Source: a virus. From it: 26,758 nt of DNA. Below are positions 7,556 through 15,077 of the stretch, one piece after another (position 1 is the stretch's first letter; the number at the start of each line of letters is the position of its first letter). The position numbers were made by a program, and so were the translations under genes. The notes beneath the pieces are model-generated. The model worked only from the letters and a program-made list of their open reading frames with translations, was not told the DNA's origin and searched no databases. The stretch spans positions 1-26,758 of IMG/VR virus record IMGVR_UViG_3300006919_000359; one strand, given 5' to 3'.

Positions 7556-8341
7556 ATGACACAACAACAAACATTAATCGTATTAGAAGAACAAAAAACT
7601 AAAATCAGTAAAATGGTTTGGGATCTTGAAGAGCAGAAAAGAATAGAATTTCATCAAGAAGTGAAAGAGAAGTTAGAAGGAATTATTGAAGAGGGAGATG
7701 AAGTTGTAGGTGGAGTTGAATATGTTGAGATCAAAAGATTCAATAAAGAGTATGAAGGGTTCAAAGAGTTGATGAGTATCAGATGGGAAAGTAGATGGGA
7801 TTTTGAAAATGATGAAGATGGTGAAGTTAAGATGAAATTGAATTACTACACTACATGGTGTGATAATGATTTTGAGTTCGCTAGATTGGTTACGTTAGGT
7901 AAGGTGGCTGAGGAAGTGAAGAAGAATGAAGAGGAATGGATCTCGATGAGAGTTGAATCAAAAAAGAAGTTCAAAGTATCTTTGACTCAATTGAATCAAG
8001 ATAAGTGGAAGGTTGAAAGAGAGATAAGAGAATTGAAAGCTGAGATGAGAGCTCAAGAGCAACAAGAGTTCTTTGATAAGATGAAAGGTGAGGGAGTGAG
8101 GTTTGTTGATGAGGTTAGTTTTGAAAAAAGAAACAATGAAGTGTATGGAAGGATAATTGAGATGCAAATCATATCTATATCCAAGAGTGGTAAGAGAATG
8201 GAGATAAAATTAACTCAGAGACATAATGTTTGGAATTATAAGGAGCAGATATATGAAGAAGTGATTCAAGCAAATGTAATAGATGTTTTGACTTCCAAGT
8301 TAATGGATCAGCTTGGATGGTTAATGGATAAAAAGAATTAA
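7556..8341 (+). CDS. Hypothetical coiled-coil protein, 261 aa
   Basis: The protein is very rich in Lys and Glu, with heptad-like patterns at about residues 1-45 (EEQKTKISKMVWDLEEQKR) and 115-185, the second including QDKWKVEREIRELKAEMRAQ. The middle carries an acidic, aromatic patch (WESRWDFENDEDGEV). The C-terminus is beta-like (YGRIIEMQIISISKSGKRME). No catalytic motif is seen. It is the first gene from P3, and downstream lies a replication-organizer-like gene, so a structural or scaffold role in replication is possible but not demonstrated. Confidence 0.65.
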   Translation: MTQQQTLIVLEEQKTKISKMVWDLEEQKRIEFHQEVKEKLEGIIEEGDEVVGGVEYVEIKRFNKEYEGFKELMSIRWESRWDFENDEDGEVKMKLNYYTTWCDNDFEFARLVTLGKVAEEVKKNEEEWISMRVESKKKFKVSLTQLNQDKWKVEREIRELKAEMRAQEQQEFFDKMKGEGVRFVDEVSFEKRNNEVYGRIIEMQIISISKSGKRMEIKLTQRHNVWNYKEQIYEEVIQANVIDVLTSKLMDQLGWLMDKKN

Positions 8342-8386
8342 GATGAAAGTATTGATAGATCATATAAATGTGTTTTTAAAGATAGA

Positions 8387-8408
8387 GAGCCTCCGAGTGA
8401 GGGGGCTC
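8387..8408 (+). terminator. GC-rich hairpin ahead of the replisome-organizer-like gene
   Basis: GAGCCTCC and GGGGGCTC form an 8-bp stem (one G-U) with the 6-nt loop GAGTGA. No T-run follows, so it may be an attenuator or RNA-processing/translation element rather than a strong terminator. It lies inside the 5' extension of the next reading frame, which argues that the real start is downstream at 8421. Confidence 0.45.
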
Positions 8409-8420
8409 CTTATCACTATT

Positions 8421-9113
8421 ATGATTTTGAAAGATAGTGATCCTGAGGTGTGGGATATGAAAGTAAGAAAGAAGTTGAAGATGACTGGAGAGGATAATGT
8501 GGTAGTTGATCTGATATGGTTACACGATAATGGTTACATCGAATGGTCAGGAGCTGATAAAGTAAAAAAGAAATGGGGACTCAAAGAATATGATGAAGAA
8601 GTAAAAGAAGCAATAGAGTTCTATAACAACCTTACAGGAAGGAAGCTGAGCTATAAGAAAGAGAGTCAAACAAAGTTGCTTAGAGCAAGGTTAATAGAAG
8701 GATACACATTAGATGAGATAAAGAAAGTAATCGCAAATAGATATGAGGAATGGAAAGATAATGATGTGATGGCTAAGAATTTGTATCCAACTACATTGTT
8801 CCGTCCAAGTAAGTTCCCAAAGTACTTAGAAGAATCTAAGAGAACAAAAGTGGGAATGGGAATTGTCGGAGCCAAGAAATTAAATCTTAAACCAGGTACG
8901 GAGTTGACTTCTGACATTGTAAAAGACTTTGAAGACAAAGACACATACCTCATAAAGATATACAGAGTCAATGAAGAAACAGGAGAGAAGGTTGGGATAG
9001 GCTTTAAAGGGAGCCGTTACGGTAAAGATATTAAGAGAACAATTAAAGTCCAGGAGGCCGCAGTTATGAGAGGAGAGCCAAAGGAATTCATATATACTTA
9101 TATAGAAAAATAA
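8421..9113 (+). CDS. Phage replisome-organizer-like protein
   Basis: The frame opens at 8343, but the ATG at 8421 is preferred because a stable hairpin occupies 8387-8408. The central segment, FYNNLTGRKLSYKKESQ through PTTLFRPSKFPKYLEE, matches the conserved C-terminal domain found in phage replication-initiation and replisome-organizer proteins. It is preceded by a small winged-helix-like region (VVVDLIWLHDNGYIEWSG). The remaining about 70 residues are basic and beta-like (TYLIKIYRVNEETGEKVG). It is immediately upstream of the primase-helicase, where it would be expected to recruit the replisome to the phage origin. The domain match is from memory; the role is inferred. Confidence 0.7.
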   Translation: MILKDSDPEVWDMKVRKKLKMTGEDNVVVDLIWLHDNGYIEWSGADKVKKKWGLKEYDEEVKEAIEFYNNLTGRKLSYKKESQTKLLRARLIEGYTLDEIKKVIANRYEEWKDNDVMAKNLYPTTLFRPSKFPKYLEESKRTKVGMGIVGAKKLNLKPGTELTSDIVKDFEDKDTYLIKIYRVNEETGEKVGIGFKGSRYGKDIKRTIKVQEAAVMRGEPKEFIYTYIEK

Positions 9114-9114
9114 C

Positions 9115-11046
9115 ATGAGCATAGAAAATATAAAAGTAAGTTGGTTCAAGTCTACCAAGCAGATAGAAGCACAAGATGCTCAACCAATTGCAAATTTTAT
9201 TAATTCAATAGAGAGAGGAGATTATGCAGATGTGGTTAATAGAATTAGGGCTGGAGAATCTAGCTGGAAGACTACCTTACCAACAATCGCATTCCAAGGA
9301 GTGTTTGATGGTTTGAGGAAGAAAGAGAAGTTCATTGAAGCTTCAGGACTAATCATATTAGATATTGATGACATCAACCCAGAGGAGGTAGAAGAGTATA
9401 AGCAAGAGATAATAGATGAGTTTCCATCAGCCTACGCAGCTATGAGAAGTCCTTCTGGTAATGGAATCAAAGTTCTTTATTATGTGCAACCTGACTTAGT
9501 TACAGCTGACAACTACAGAGTGATTGGAAAGAAGGTTGTGGAAGATTTTGAAGTGTATGGTGACGTTGATTATTTATCAATCACTGATACATTAATCATG
9601 ACATACGATCCTAAGATTCTTATCAATGAAGAAGTCATACCAGCATTCGTATTGGTACCTGACATTGATAAGAGTATGAAGGGAGAGTTGGAGCCTTTAG
9701 ATGAGACAAAGACTCTATGGGATGATGCTGAAGACTTCTTTGAAACAGTTCTGTCAGCAGACATAGCTTCTAAAACAAATAACAACTTTCATTACATACA
9801 GGTGGCTGTCTTTGATATGAAGAAGTTTGGATTCGAACATCCGAAAGAAGATTTGTCTTTCATAATTGATTACGCTGAATCAGAGTTCAAGCCATCAAGT
9901 GAGAATAAGAATAGGTTTAGAGAGGTTTGTGAGATAGCTAAACAATATCCACAAACACAATGGCCTTACAGGTACACTCAAGACAATGGAGAGGAAGATG
10001 AAGAGTATGTTGATTACACAGCCTTCATGGATGATGAAGATGTAAAGACTAAAGATTTAGGTGAATGGAGGGATGCAGATGAAGATGTAGATGAAGAAGA
10101 GGAAAGTGATGATGGATTGATAAATTATACAAACCTATTTGAAAGAGTCTTAGAGACGCTTAAAGAAGGAGATAGGGTTGGGTATGAGGTATCTTTAAAG
10201 AACCTTGCAGACATAATGAGATTTAGAGGCACAGGTATCTTAACCATAACAGGTATACCAGGTCACGGTAAGACTGAGTTCTTGGATCAAATAACATTAG
10301 ACTTAGCTAGATTGTATGGACATGAAACAATCGTAGCAGGGTTCGAACAGACGCCCGAAGAACATATCATCAAACAATCAAAGAGATTGATAGGAAAGAA
10401 CATTGCATGTCCTAGTTGGGACTCGGAGGCAAATATGATTGTCTTCAAACAAGCATATGATTTTATCACTAACAAGATCAAGCACGTTGATGTAATGAAG
10501 ACTGGAGGTTCGATTAATGCTATCTTGGAGGCAATGGCTAGAAGGATAAAAGAATCGAGAGAGAGTGGAGGAGATCCTAAGTGGGTCATCATTGATCCAT
10601 TCAATATGTTATCCATCAAAGGTAGGTTGAGTGGGCATGAGAAGATTGAAGAGATCTTAAGACGCATCACTCACTTCAGTCATCAGATGAAGGTAATGGT
10701 ATTCTTAGTAGCGCATCCATTCAAGATGAGAAAGGATGAGAAGACAGGAGAGTATGACGTACCTGACTTCTATTCAGTAAAAGGTTCATCAGCATTCTTT
10801 GAGATGAGTTATCATGGATTGGTAGTCTATCGTAAAGGAGGTTACACAACAGAGGTCATGGTAAAGGTATTAAAAGTAAAGCAGAGTAATTTAGGAGTCT
10901 CAGGAGCGGAAGCTCACTTTGAGTTCTCAAGGATGTCTGGACGATACATTCCTATGGATGAAGAAGGCAATACACTGGCTGGAGACTATATGGATGACGA
11001 TTGGTTAGAGAAAGCAATTAATTTAAATAAAGAAAGCAATGAGTAA
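9115..11046 (+). CDS. Primase-like / DnaB-type replicative helicase fusion
   Basis: This 643-residue protein has two parts. Residues about 1-180 resemble the BT4734/VirE-type N-terminal domain related to archaeo-eukaryotic primases: an acidic strand LIILDIDD (79-86) and SPSGNGIK (112-119), the usual phosphate-binding SGxG segment. After an acidic linker (about 290-335) comes a RecA-like helicase core. Walker A is GIPGHGKT (380-387), an Asp-ended strand VIIDP (Walker B, Asp494) follows, then VFLVAHP and a C-terminal VKQSNLG segment typical of DnaB/T7 gp4. It would unwind DNA and possibly prime the lagging strand. Whether the primase half is active is unproven. Its last 8 nt overlap the next gene. 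Confidence 0.87.
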   Translation: MSIENIKVSWFKSTKQIEAQDAQPIANFINSIERGDYADVVNRIRAGESSWKTTLPTIAFQGVFDGLRKKEKFIEASGLIILDIDDINPEEVEEYKQEIIDEFPSAYAAMRSPSGNGIKVLYYVQPDLVTADNYRVIGKKVVEDFEVYGDVDYLSITDTLIMTYDPKILINEEVIPAFVLVPDIDKSMKGELEPLDETKTLWDDAEDFFETVLSADIASKTNNNFHYIQVAVFDMKKFGFEHPKEDLSFIIDYAESEFKPSSENKNRFREVCEIAKQYPQTQWPYRYTQDNGEEDEEYVDYTAFMDDEDVKTKDLGEWRDADEDVDEEEESDDGLINYTNLFERVLETLKEGDRVGYEVSLKNLADIMRFRGTGILTITGIPGHGKTEFLDQITLDLARLYGHETIVAGFEQTPEEHIIKQSKRLIGKNIACPSWDSEANMIVFKQAYDFITNKIKHVDVMKTGGSINAILEAMARRIKESRESGGDPKWVIIDPFNMLSIKGRLSGHEKIEEILRRITHFSHQMKVMVFLVAHPFKMRKDEKTGEYDVPDFYSVKGSSAFFEMSYHGLVVYRKGGYTTEVMVKVLKVKQSNLGVSGAEAHFEFSRMSGRYIPMDEEGNTLAGDYMDDDWLEKAINLNKESNE

Positions 11047-11425
11047 AAGAAACAAAATCTATTTCATGAAGCCTGGGAACAATCAAACCCTTTTTAGAAT
11101 AGATAAGTCAAAGCCGATGAATGAAATCGTAAATGCTAACTGGAAACAAATCCAAGCTGACTTCGATAGACAAATCAAAGTTCACAATGATATGGTGAGA
11201 GCAACTCAATCCAAAACAAAGTTCACTCCACTACCAATACAATTAGTTTTATCGATAGGTGAGATGAAGAAGCTATGCAAAGAGATTGGTATCCCTTCCT
11301 CAGACGGGCCTATAAGAGTTTTCTACAACTCTGAGCAATTCCATCTGTGTAGCTTCATTAATGAGGTTAAGGCAAAGGAGATTGGAGACGCTAAGAATGA
11401 AGAGATAAGGAAACAAGAAGTGTAA
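11039..11425 (+). CDS. Hypothetical protein, 128 aa
   Basis: Not recognised. It is basic and soluble, with a possible beta N-terminus (KIYFMKPGNNQTLFRIDKS), a helical middle (NWKQIQADFDRQIKVHND) and a segment containing LVLSIGEMKKLCKEIGIP. It overlaps the end of the helicase gene by 8 nt, so it is presumably translated with it and may act alongside the replisome, for example as a loader or ssDNA-associated factor. That is based only on position. Confidence 0.6.
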   Translation: MSKRNKIYFMKPGNNQTLFRIDKSKPMNEIVNANWKQIQADFDRQIKVHNDMVRATQSKTKFTPLPIQLVLSIGEMKKLCKEIGIPSSDGPIRVFYNSEQFHLCSFINEVKAKEIGDAKNEEIRKQEV

Positions 11426-11447
11426 ACAAATCTTTAACAATAACAAA

Positions 11448-12536
11448 ATGACATTTATTATAAACCAAAACAATAAAGAGATGAAACTAGAGCACGCCAT
11501 ATTAAAATGTTATCCGTTAGCGGAAAGTGTTTTGATGAAGAATGGCTTAAGTAGAGATGATTGTATAGACTATGTTCAAGATGCAACACTAAAGTTATTA
11601 GAAGCCAACATCAGAAGAGAGATGACTTTTGATTCATTCAATCAATTCAAATCATACTTCATCCTGACTGTGAGAAGTGTTTGGATGGATGCTGAGAGAA
11701 AGACCTCAACCAAAGTTGAGTTCAATGAAAGAGATATGAGAGGAAGTCAAGAAGAGTCAGAAGGATTCAGAATGGAATGGATAGAGGATGAATCAGCAGA
11801 CTTCATTGAAGCAAACCATAAGGAAGAAGTTGAAGCCTACCAGAAAGAAAAATTCACAATGGTTCGATCACATATGGATCCATTACAGTACTTCGTAATG
11901 ACTTTGAGAATGAATGGCTGGTCTTTTAAAGAGATTGCTGAAGTAGCTTCAACAAGCCTCAACACAGCATTAGGTCAAATGAGATACGGTAAATTCAATC
12001 TTAAGAAGTTCTTGAGTGCAGAAGATGTCAAGAGAAGAAAAAGATTCAGAGAAGGGAGAGAAGGACAAGCCTCTCAAGAGAAGATGTTCTTAAAGCTTCC
12101 TCCTTACCAATACTTTGTATTGAAGATGAAAGAGACGGGTATGACATTTGAAGAGATAGCTGAAATGGATTTCGCAGTTCCATCTACAATCTATTACAGA
12201 TGGAAGTTGGCTAGAAAGAATCTAGAACTCATAGCCAAGAGTGAAGAGGATTATCTTGCAGCAATTGAATACTTAGACTCTTTGAATACAAATACAGGAG
12301 GAGCACACTATCATAAAGTAGCTCCGAAGGATAGAGAGTATCCAATGTCAGAGAAACAGAAATGGTTCTTAAAGTACATAGAGGATACAAAGACTCCAGT
12401 CACACCATCGCACATGGCACAAGTTTGGTTTGAAGAAGGAGGTTCAATTTGTAGGTCAAGTGCTTGCAAGGTCTTAAAGAAATTAGAGAAGAGAGGATTA
12501 GTAAAAGCTTCTCACGGTAACTATAAATTGATTTAA
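11448..12536 (+). CDS. Sigma-70/ECF-like transcription factor with extra HTH domains
   Basis: The first about 95 residues resemble sigma region 2 (DDCIDYVQDATLKLLEAN, then FKSYFILTVRSVWMDAERK, like the helix that binds the -10 element). A sigma-region-4-like helix-turn-helix follows at about 140-185 (DPLQYFVMTLRMNGWSFKEI, then AEVASTSLNTALGQMR). A second similar unit lies at about 220-265 (YQYFVLKMKETGMTFEEIAE). The C-terminus (about 300-362) looks like a winged helix (CRSSACKVLKKLEKRGLVKA). A phage sigma or sigma-like regulator directing host RNAP is the best reading. The tandem region-4-like unit plus winged helix is unusual. The gene lies between replication genes and the phage RNAP gene. 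Confidence 0.7.
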   Translation: MTFIINQNNKEMKLEHAILKCYPLAESVLMKNGLSRDDCIDYVQDATLKLLEANIRREMTFDSFNQFKSYFILTVRSVWMDAERKTSTKVEFNERDMRGSQEESEGFRMEWIEDESADFIEANHKEEVEAYQKEKFTMVRSHMDPLQYFVMTLRMNGWSFKEIAEVASTSLNTALGQMRYGKFNLKKFLSAEDVKRRKRFREGREGQASQEKMFLKLPPYQYFVLKMKETGMTFEEIAEMDFAVPSTIYYRWKLARKNLELIAKSEEDYLAAIEYLDSLNTNTGGAHYHKVAPKDREYPMSEKQKWFLKYIEDTKTPVTPSHMAQVWFEEGGSICRSSACKVLKKLEKRGLVKASHGNYKLI

Positions 12537-12537
12537 T

Positions 12538-12921
12538 ATGTTAAGTGATTTTAATATTGATATGTTAAGTGTGAAAGGAATGGCATGGGTACTGGTCCCA
12601 GCACTAATTGCATTCATCTACATAAAGATGATACAGCCATGGCTCAGGAAGAGAAGGAGAGTAGAGGAGAGTCGAGTAGTCACACAGCTAGAAGGTATAT
12701 GGAGTGAAGCATATCCATACATGCGACCAGGAACAGAATATATATTATTGCTGAGTAGTGACCTATGGCTTGAGCTCGTTGAAGAGTATGAGAAGAGGAA
12801 TACGTTCAAGTATGCAATGACCTTTAATGGACTCGCTGTAATGGAGCATAGTCTTTTAGATAAGGATACAATCGTATTGATGACAAGGTCGGATTACGAG
12901 AAATACAATACGTTCAAGTAA
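12538..12921 (+). CDS. Single-pass membrane protein, 127 aa
   Basis: One clear membrane segment lies near the N-terminus (about residues 13-32, GMAWVLVPALIAFIYIKMI), followed by a strongly basic stretch (RKRRRVEESR), so the soluble C-terminal about 85 residues should be cytoplasmic. That part contains strands and an acidic helix (LWLELVEEYEKRN) and ends NTFK. No family is recognised. It begins 1 nt after the sigma-like gene, so they are probably co-transcribed. Confidence 0.6.
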   Translation: MLSDFNIDMLSVKGMAWVLVPALIAFIYIKMIQPWLRKRRRVEESRVVTQLEGIWSEAYPYMRPGTEYILLLSSDLWLELVEEYEKRNTFKYAMTFNGLAVMEHSLLDKDTIVLMTRSDYEKYNTFK

Positions 12922-13087
12922 GCACGCCAGCCTAAAACAATTGGCACGTGACTCAGTTTGGTTCCGGTTTAATGGATTTACTATTACAACTCAATTTGGG
13001 ATTTAGGGAATTTTATTAAAAGGGGAGATTAAAAAGTCCTACTCGCGTAGGCATCCGGAACCGAACCTTACTTTTAAATATGGTGAA
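12922..13087 (+). ncRNA. Possible structured RNA element between small genes
   Basis: This gene-free stretch contains a 12-bp complementary pair, GTTTGGTTCCGG (12956-12967) with CCGGAACCGAAC (13055-13066; one G-U). It encloses about 87 nt, within which CCTAC TCGC GTAGG (13038-13051) forms a 5-bp hairpin with a tetraloop. The 5' flank has further short complementarities (CACGCCA with TGGC..GTG). A promoter-like TTTG...TACTATTA is present but poor. A regulatory leader or stable RNA is plausible; the fold is by eye only. Confidence 0.45.
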
Positions 13088-13216
13088 ATGGAATATGAAA
13101 CGAAGATAATAAAACTGCCTGACGGTAGGATAAGAATCGAATTAATAAAAAGAGATGAGGGACTTAATGATATTGCTGATGGTAATCTATCTACTCCTAC
13201 AGGAGGAAAGGATTGA
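13088..13216 (+). CDS. Small ORF, 42 aa
   Basis: This short frame starts at an ATG after an A-rich stretch and encodes a 42-residue charged peptide beginning MEYETKIIKLPDGRIRIELI, with beta-like character. It overlaps the next small ORF by 38 nt in a different frame. Short overlapping genes are usual in this phage, but there is no domain support, so its status is uncertain. Confidence 0.4.
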   Translation: MEYETKIIKLPDGRIRIELIKRDEGLNDIADGNLSTPTGGKD

Positions 13217-13328
13217 TGACTTAGAGAGACAAGCAGAAAAACAAAGACGCATCAACATAGAGCTGGAAGAGAAGTTCAAAGTAGCTGATGCATATCAAAT
13301 CACAGAACAAATAAATAAACAAGTATGA
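13179..13328 (+). CDS. Small helical ORF, 49 aa
   Basis: Encodes a 49-residue, Glu/Lys/Gln-rich peptide with a hydrophobic N-terminus (MVIYLLLQEE) followed by a probable coiled coil (DDLERQAEKQRRINIELEEK). The stop overlaps the ATG of the next gene (ATGA at 13325-13328), which favours real translation with coupling. The function is unknown. The first ten residues could be a weak membrane anchor, or the true start may be internal. Confidence 0.4.
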   Translation: MVIYLLLQEERIDDLERQAEKQRRINIELEEKFKVADAYQITEQINKQV

Positions 13329-13564
13329 GTGCAATAAGAATAACAACAAACCTAACAAATGAAGAGTACATTGAGTTTGTCACCTTGGCCGAAACATTTC
13401 ACTTCAAACCAAAAGATATAGCAGGAGAGCTTATAAGAGACCTCAACAAAGCATTGAAGGAAGAGATAAGAACCAAGAAGGCAATCATAGATTTCTTAAA
13501 GGAAGAAGAAGCAACAAAGAAAGCAAAGAAAGGAATACAATTAGAATTTCCTTTCGGAGGATAA
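13325..13564 (+). CDS. Hypothetical protein, 79 aa
   Basis: A short soluble protein. Its N-terminal half (IRITTNLTNEEYIEFVTLAE, then FKPKDIAGELIRDLNKAL) resembles a ribbon-helix-helix or small helical DNA-binding fold, followed by a Lys/Glu coiled-coil tail ending LEFPFGG. A strand followed by two helices fits the RHH class of phage repressors, but the match is only topological. It is coupled to the upstream ORF by ATGA overlap and followed by promoter P4. Confidence 0.55.
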   Translation: MSAIRITTNLTNEEYIEFVTLAETFHFKPKDIAGELIRDLNKALKEEIRTKKAIIDFLKEEEATKKAKKGIQLEFPFGG

Positions 13565-13580
13565 TAAAATGTAAGAAAAG

Positions 13581-13613
13581 TTTGGCTCCTATTAAAGTAA
13601 GTATTATCTTTAG
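13581..13613 (+). promoter_or_regulatory. Bipartite promoter P4
   Basis: TTTGGCT (TTTG 13581-13584), 20 nt, then TATCTTTAG from 13605. About 70 nt of leader follow before the ATG at 13683, longer than after the other promoters, and include a possible hairpin CCAC/GTGG at about 13629-13645. Confidence 0.75.
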
Positions 13614-13682
13614 GGAGTTGAAGGAAGTCCACGTAGAGTATGTGGCACAAGTGAATAGTAGTATTAATTTAAAAGTTAACTT

Positions 13683-14150
13683 ATGTTAGAATTAATTTTT
13701 GTAGTAGTGGCGGTATTGTGCGCCGTAGCGATTTTCTTCTTCTGGAGAAAATCAAAACAAAACGAAGAGTCTAAATCAGATTATGATCAACCTCTTCCAG
13801 AACCAAAGAAGCTCAAGACAGGAGTATGGGATCGTCTTGAGACAAACATTGCAGCATTCCTAGCTGTGTACTCGGAGGAGTATTATTTTGATAAAGACAT
13901 TTCAAAGTATGCTCAAGCCTTAAATCGCTCTGAAGGAGCTTTACATGCCAAGGTAAGACGATTACGTACATTGGAAGGAATACCGCAGGAGACATCAGAG
14001 CTAGGGGAGTCTGTGTATGCTTATGTAAAGACATTACAGCCACTTCAAGCTTATAATTATTTTTTAGATAATCTTTCTCAATCAGCATACAAAGTAGGAG
14101 AGTTGTATCTGTCGGAAGAGTTTAGGTTAGAAGAATACAAAACTCGATAG
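13683..14150 (+). CDS. Membrane-anchored protein with HTH-like segment, 155 aa
   Basis: The first about 20 residues form a hydrophobic anchor (LIFVVVAVLCAVAIFFFW) followed by a basic RKSKQ stop-transfer, so the remainder should be cytoplasmic. Around residues 80-101, KYAQALNRSEGALHAKVRRL has the spacing of a helix-turn-helix. The C-terminal part is helical and acidic. A membrane-tethered nucleic-acid-binding protein is possible. The function is not recognised. It is transcribed from P4, and a tRNA-like element lies in its 3' region. Confidence 0.6.
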   Translation: MLELIFVVVAVLCAVAIFFFWRKSKQNEESKSDYDQPLPEPKKLKTGVWDRLETNIAAFLAVYSEEYYFDKDISKYAQALNRSEGALHAKVRRLRTLEGIPQETSELGESVYAYVKTLQPLQAYNYFLDNLSQSAYKVGELYLSEEFRLEEYKTR

Positions 14151-14159
14151 AGTTTTGGA

Positions 14160-14210
14160 GCATCAGGCCGTATGGCTGGGTCCAGGTGAGTTCGAGTCTC
14201 ACCCTGATGC
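14160..14210 (+). ncRNA. Miniature tRNA-like element (acceptor + T-arm), 51 nt
   Basis: GCATCAG (14160-14166) pairs perfectly with CTGATGC (14204-14210) as a 7-bp acceptor stem. GGTGAG-TTCGAGT-CTCACC forms a T-arm with the invariant TTCRANY-type loop closed by G-C. Only 18 nt replace the D and anticodon arms, and they can form the tiny hairpin GCC-GTAT-GGC. There is no encoded CCA. It lies 9 nt after a CDS and before a terminator-promoter, so it may be an RNA-processing signal rather than a decoding tRNA. Confidence 0.6.
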
Positions 14211-14249
14211 CTATCATAATAGGTGTTTGTTTTAATTAATAATTGCAAG

Positions 14250-14285
14250 GGTGAGAAAAGTTTTTTAAACTTTTTTCACTTTTTG
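14250..14285 (+). terminator. Hairpin/T-tract terminator joined to promoter P5
   Basis: GTGAGAAAAGTTT can pair with AAACTTTTTTCAC around TTT, followed by T5. A 31-nt stretch running into the promoter differs from the copy at 7038-7068 by one base. Confidence 0.6.
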
Positions 14286-14320
14286 TTTGGCTAGTACTTT
14301 GAAAGGTATTATCTTTATGA
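14277..14320 (+). promoter_or_regulatory. Bipartite promoter P5
   Basis: TTTGGCT (TTTG 14286-14289), 20 nt, then TATCTTTATG from 14310. AAACTTTTTTC ends 8 nt upstream of TTTG. The A-rich leader leads to the ATG at 14343. Confidence 0.8.
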
Positions 14321-14342
14321 CATAGAAAAATTAAAACACATT

Positions 14343-15053
14343 ATGAAAACAGCACAAGTATTAGAAACATCAGGATTCAAATTTAGAAATGTAGAGTTCC
14401 CAGAAAGGGCTAGATTGAGAGAGACGAACGATTGTGTAGTGAGAGCTATCGCAAGTTCATTTGATGTTAGTTATATGAAAGCTCATAGGTGGGCTGAGAG
14501 TTACTTTGATAGAAAGTATAGGAAGGGAGTGTATATGACTTCAACTAAGATGGAGAAGTGTCATCAAAAGTTTGGAAGTAAGATTAAGAGGATAGGAGTT
14601 GAGTGTAGAGACAATTGGGGTATCGTTCCAGGTATCAAGAAGAGAGATTATAATGGAGAGATCTTTTACACAGCTACAACTGTTAATAGATTTATCAAAG
14701 AGCATCCGGTAGGGAGATATTTTTTGATTGTGAAGGGTCATGCGTTCGCTGTGATAGATGGAATCGTTGAAGGAAACTATTCTGACGCAACTCAGAAGAG
14801 AAAGAAGTTGAGAGCTGTCTTTAAGATTACACCTATAGTGAAAGTAGGAGAGGTGAAGTTTGTAGAAGATAAGCCATCAGTGGTTTGGGAAGGAGAGAAG
14901 TTGGAAGTTGTGTTTGGAGAAACTAAGAAGTGTAAGAGTTGTGGGAAGGTTCATAAGAAAGAGAATATGCAACCTAATGTGATGAGTAAAGATAAGATGG
15001 CTACAAGATGTAAGCCTTGTCACAAAGCTTGGAAAGAGAGTAAAGTAAAATAA
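14343..15053 (+). CDS. Papain/C39-like cysteine-peptidase-fold protein with zinc ribbon
   Basis: A catalytic-type Cys lies in NDCVVRAIA (Cys31, at a helix start) and a His in VKGHAFAVIDG (His133), with a following EGNYSDA that may give the third residue. This Cys...GHa..V pattern is the papain-like/C39 fold seen in phage proteins of unknown target. The C-terminus adds CKSC, about 22 residues, then CKPC and HKAWKESK (about 198-236), a zinc ribbon closely resembling the end of the protein at 4460-4789. It could be an early protease or deubiquitinase-like enzyme directed to a target by the ribbon, or an inactive fold. Activity is inferred. It is first in a transcript from P5. Confidence 0.65.
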   Translation: MKTAQVLETSGFKFRNVEFPERARLRETNDCVVRAIASSFDVSYMKAHRWAESYFDRKYRKGVYMTSTKMEKCHQKFGSKIKRIGVECRDNWGIVPGIKKRDYNGEIFYTATTVNRFIKEHPVGRYFLIVKGHAFAVIDGIVEGNYSDATQKRKKLRAVFKITPIVKVGEVKFVEDKPSVVWEGEKLEVVFGETKKCKSCGKVHKKENMQPNVMSKDKMATRCKPCHKAWKESKVK

Positions 15054-15077
15054 ATATTAATCTAAAATCAAATTATT

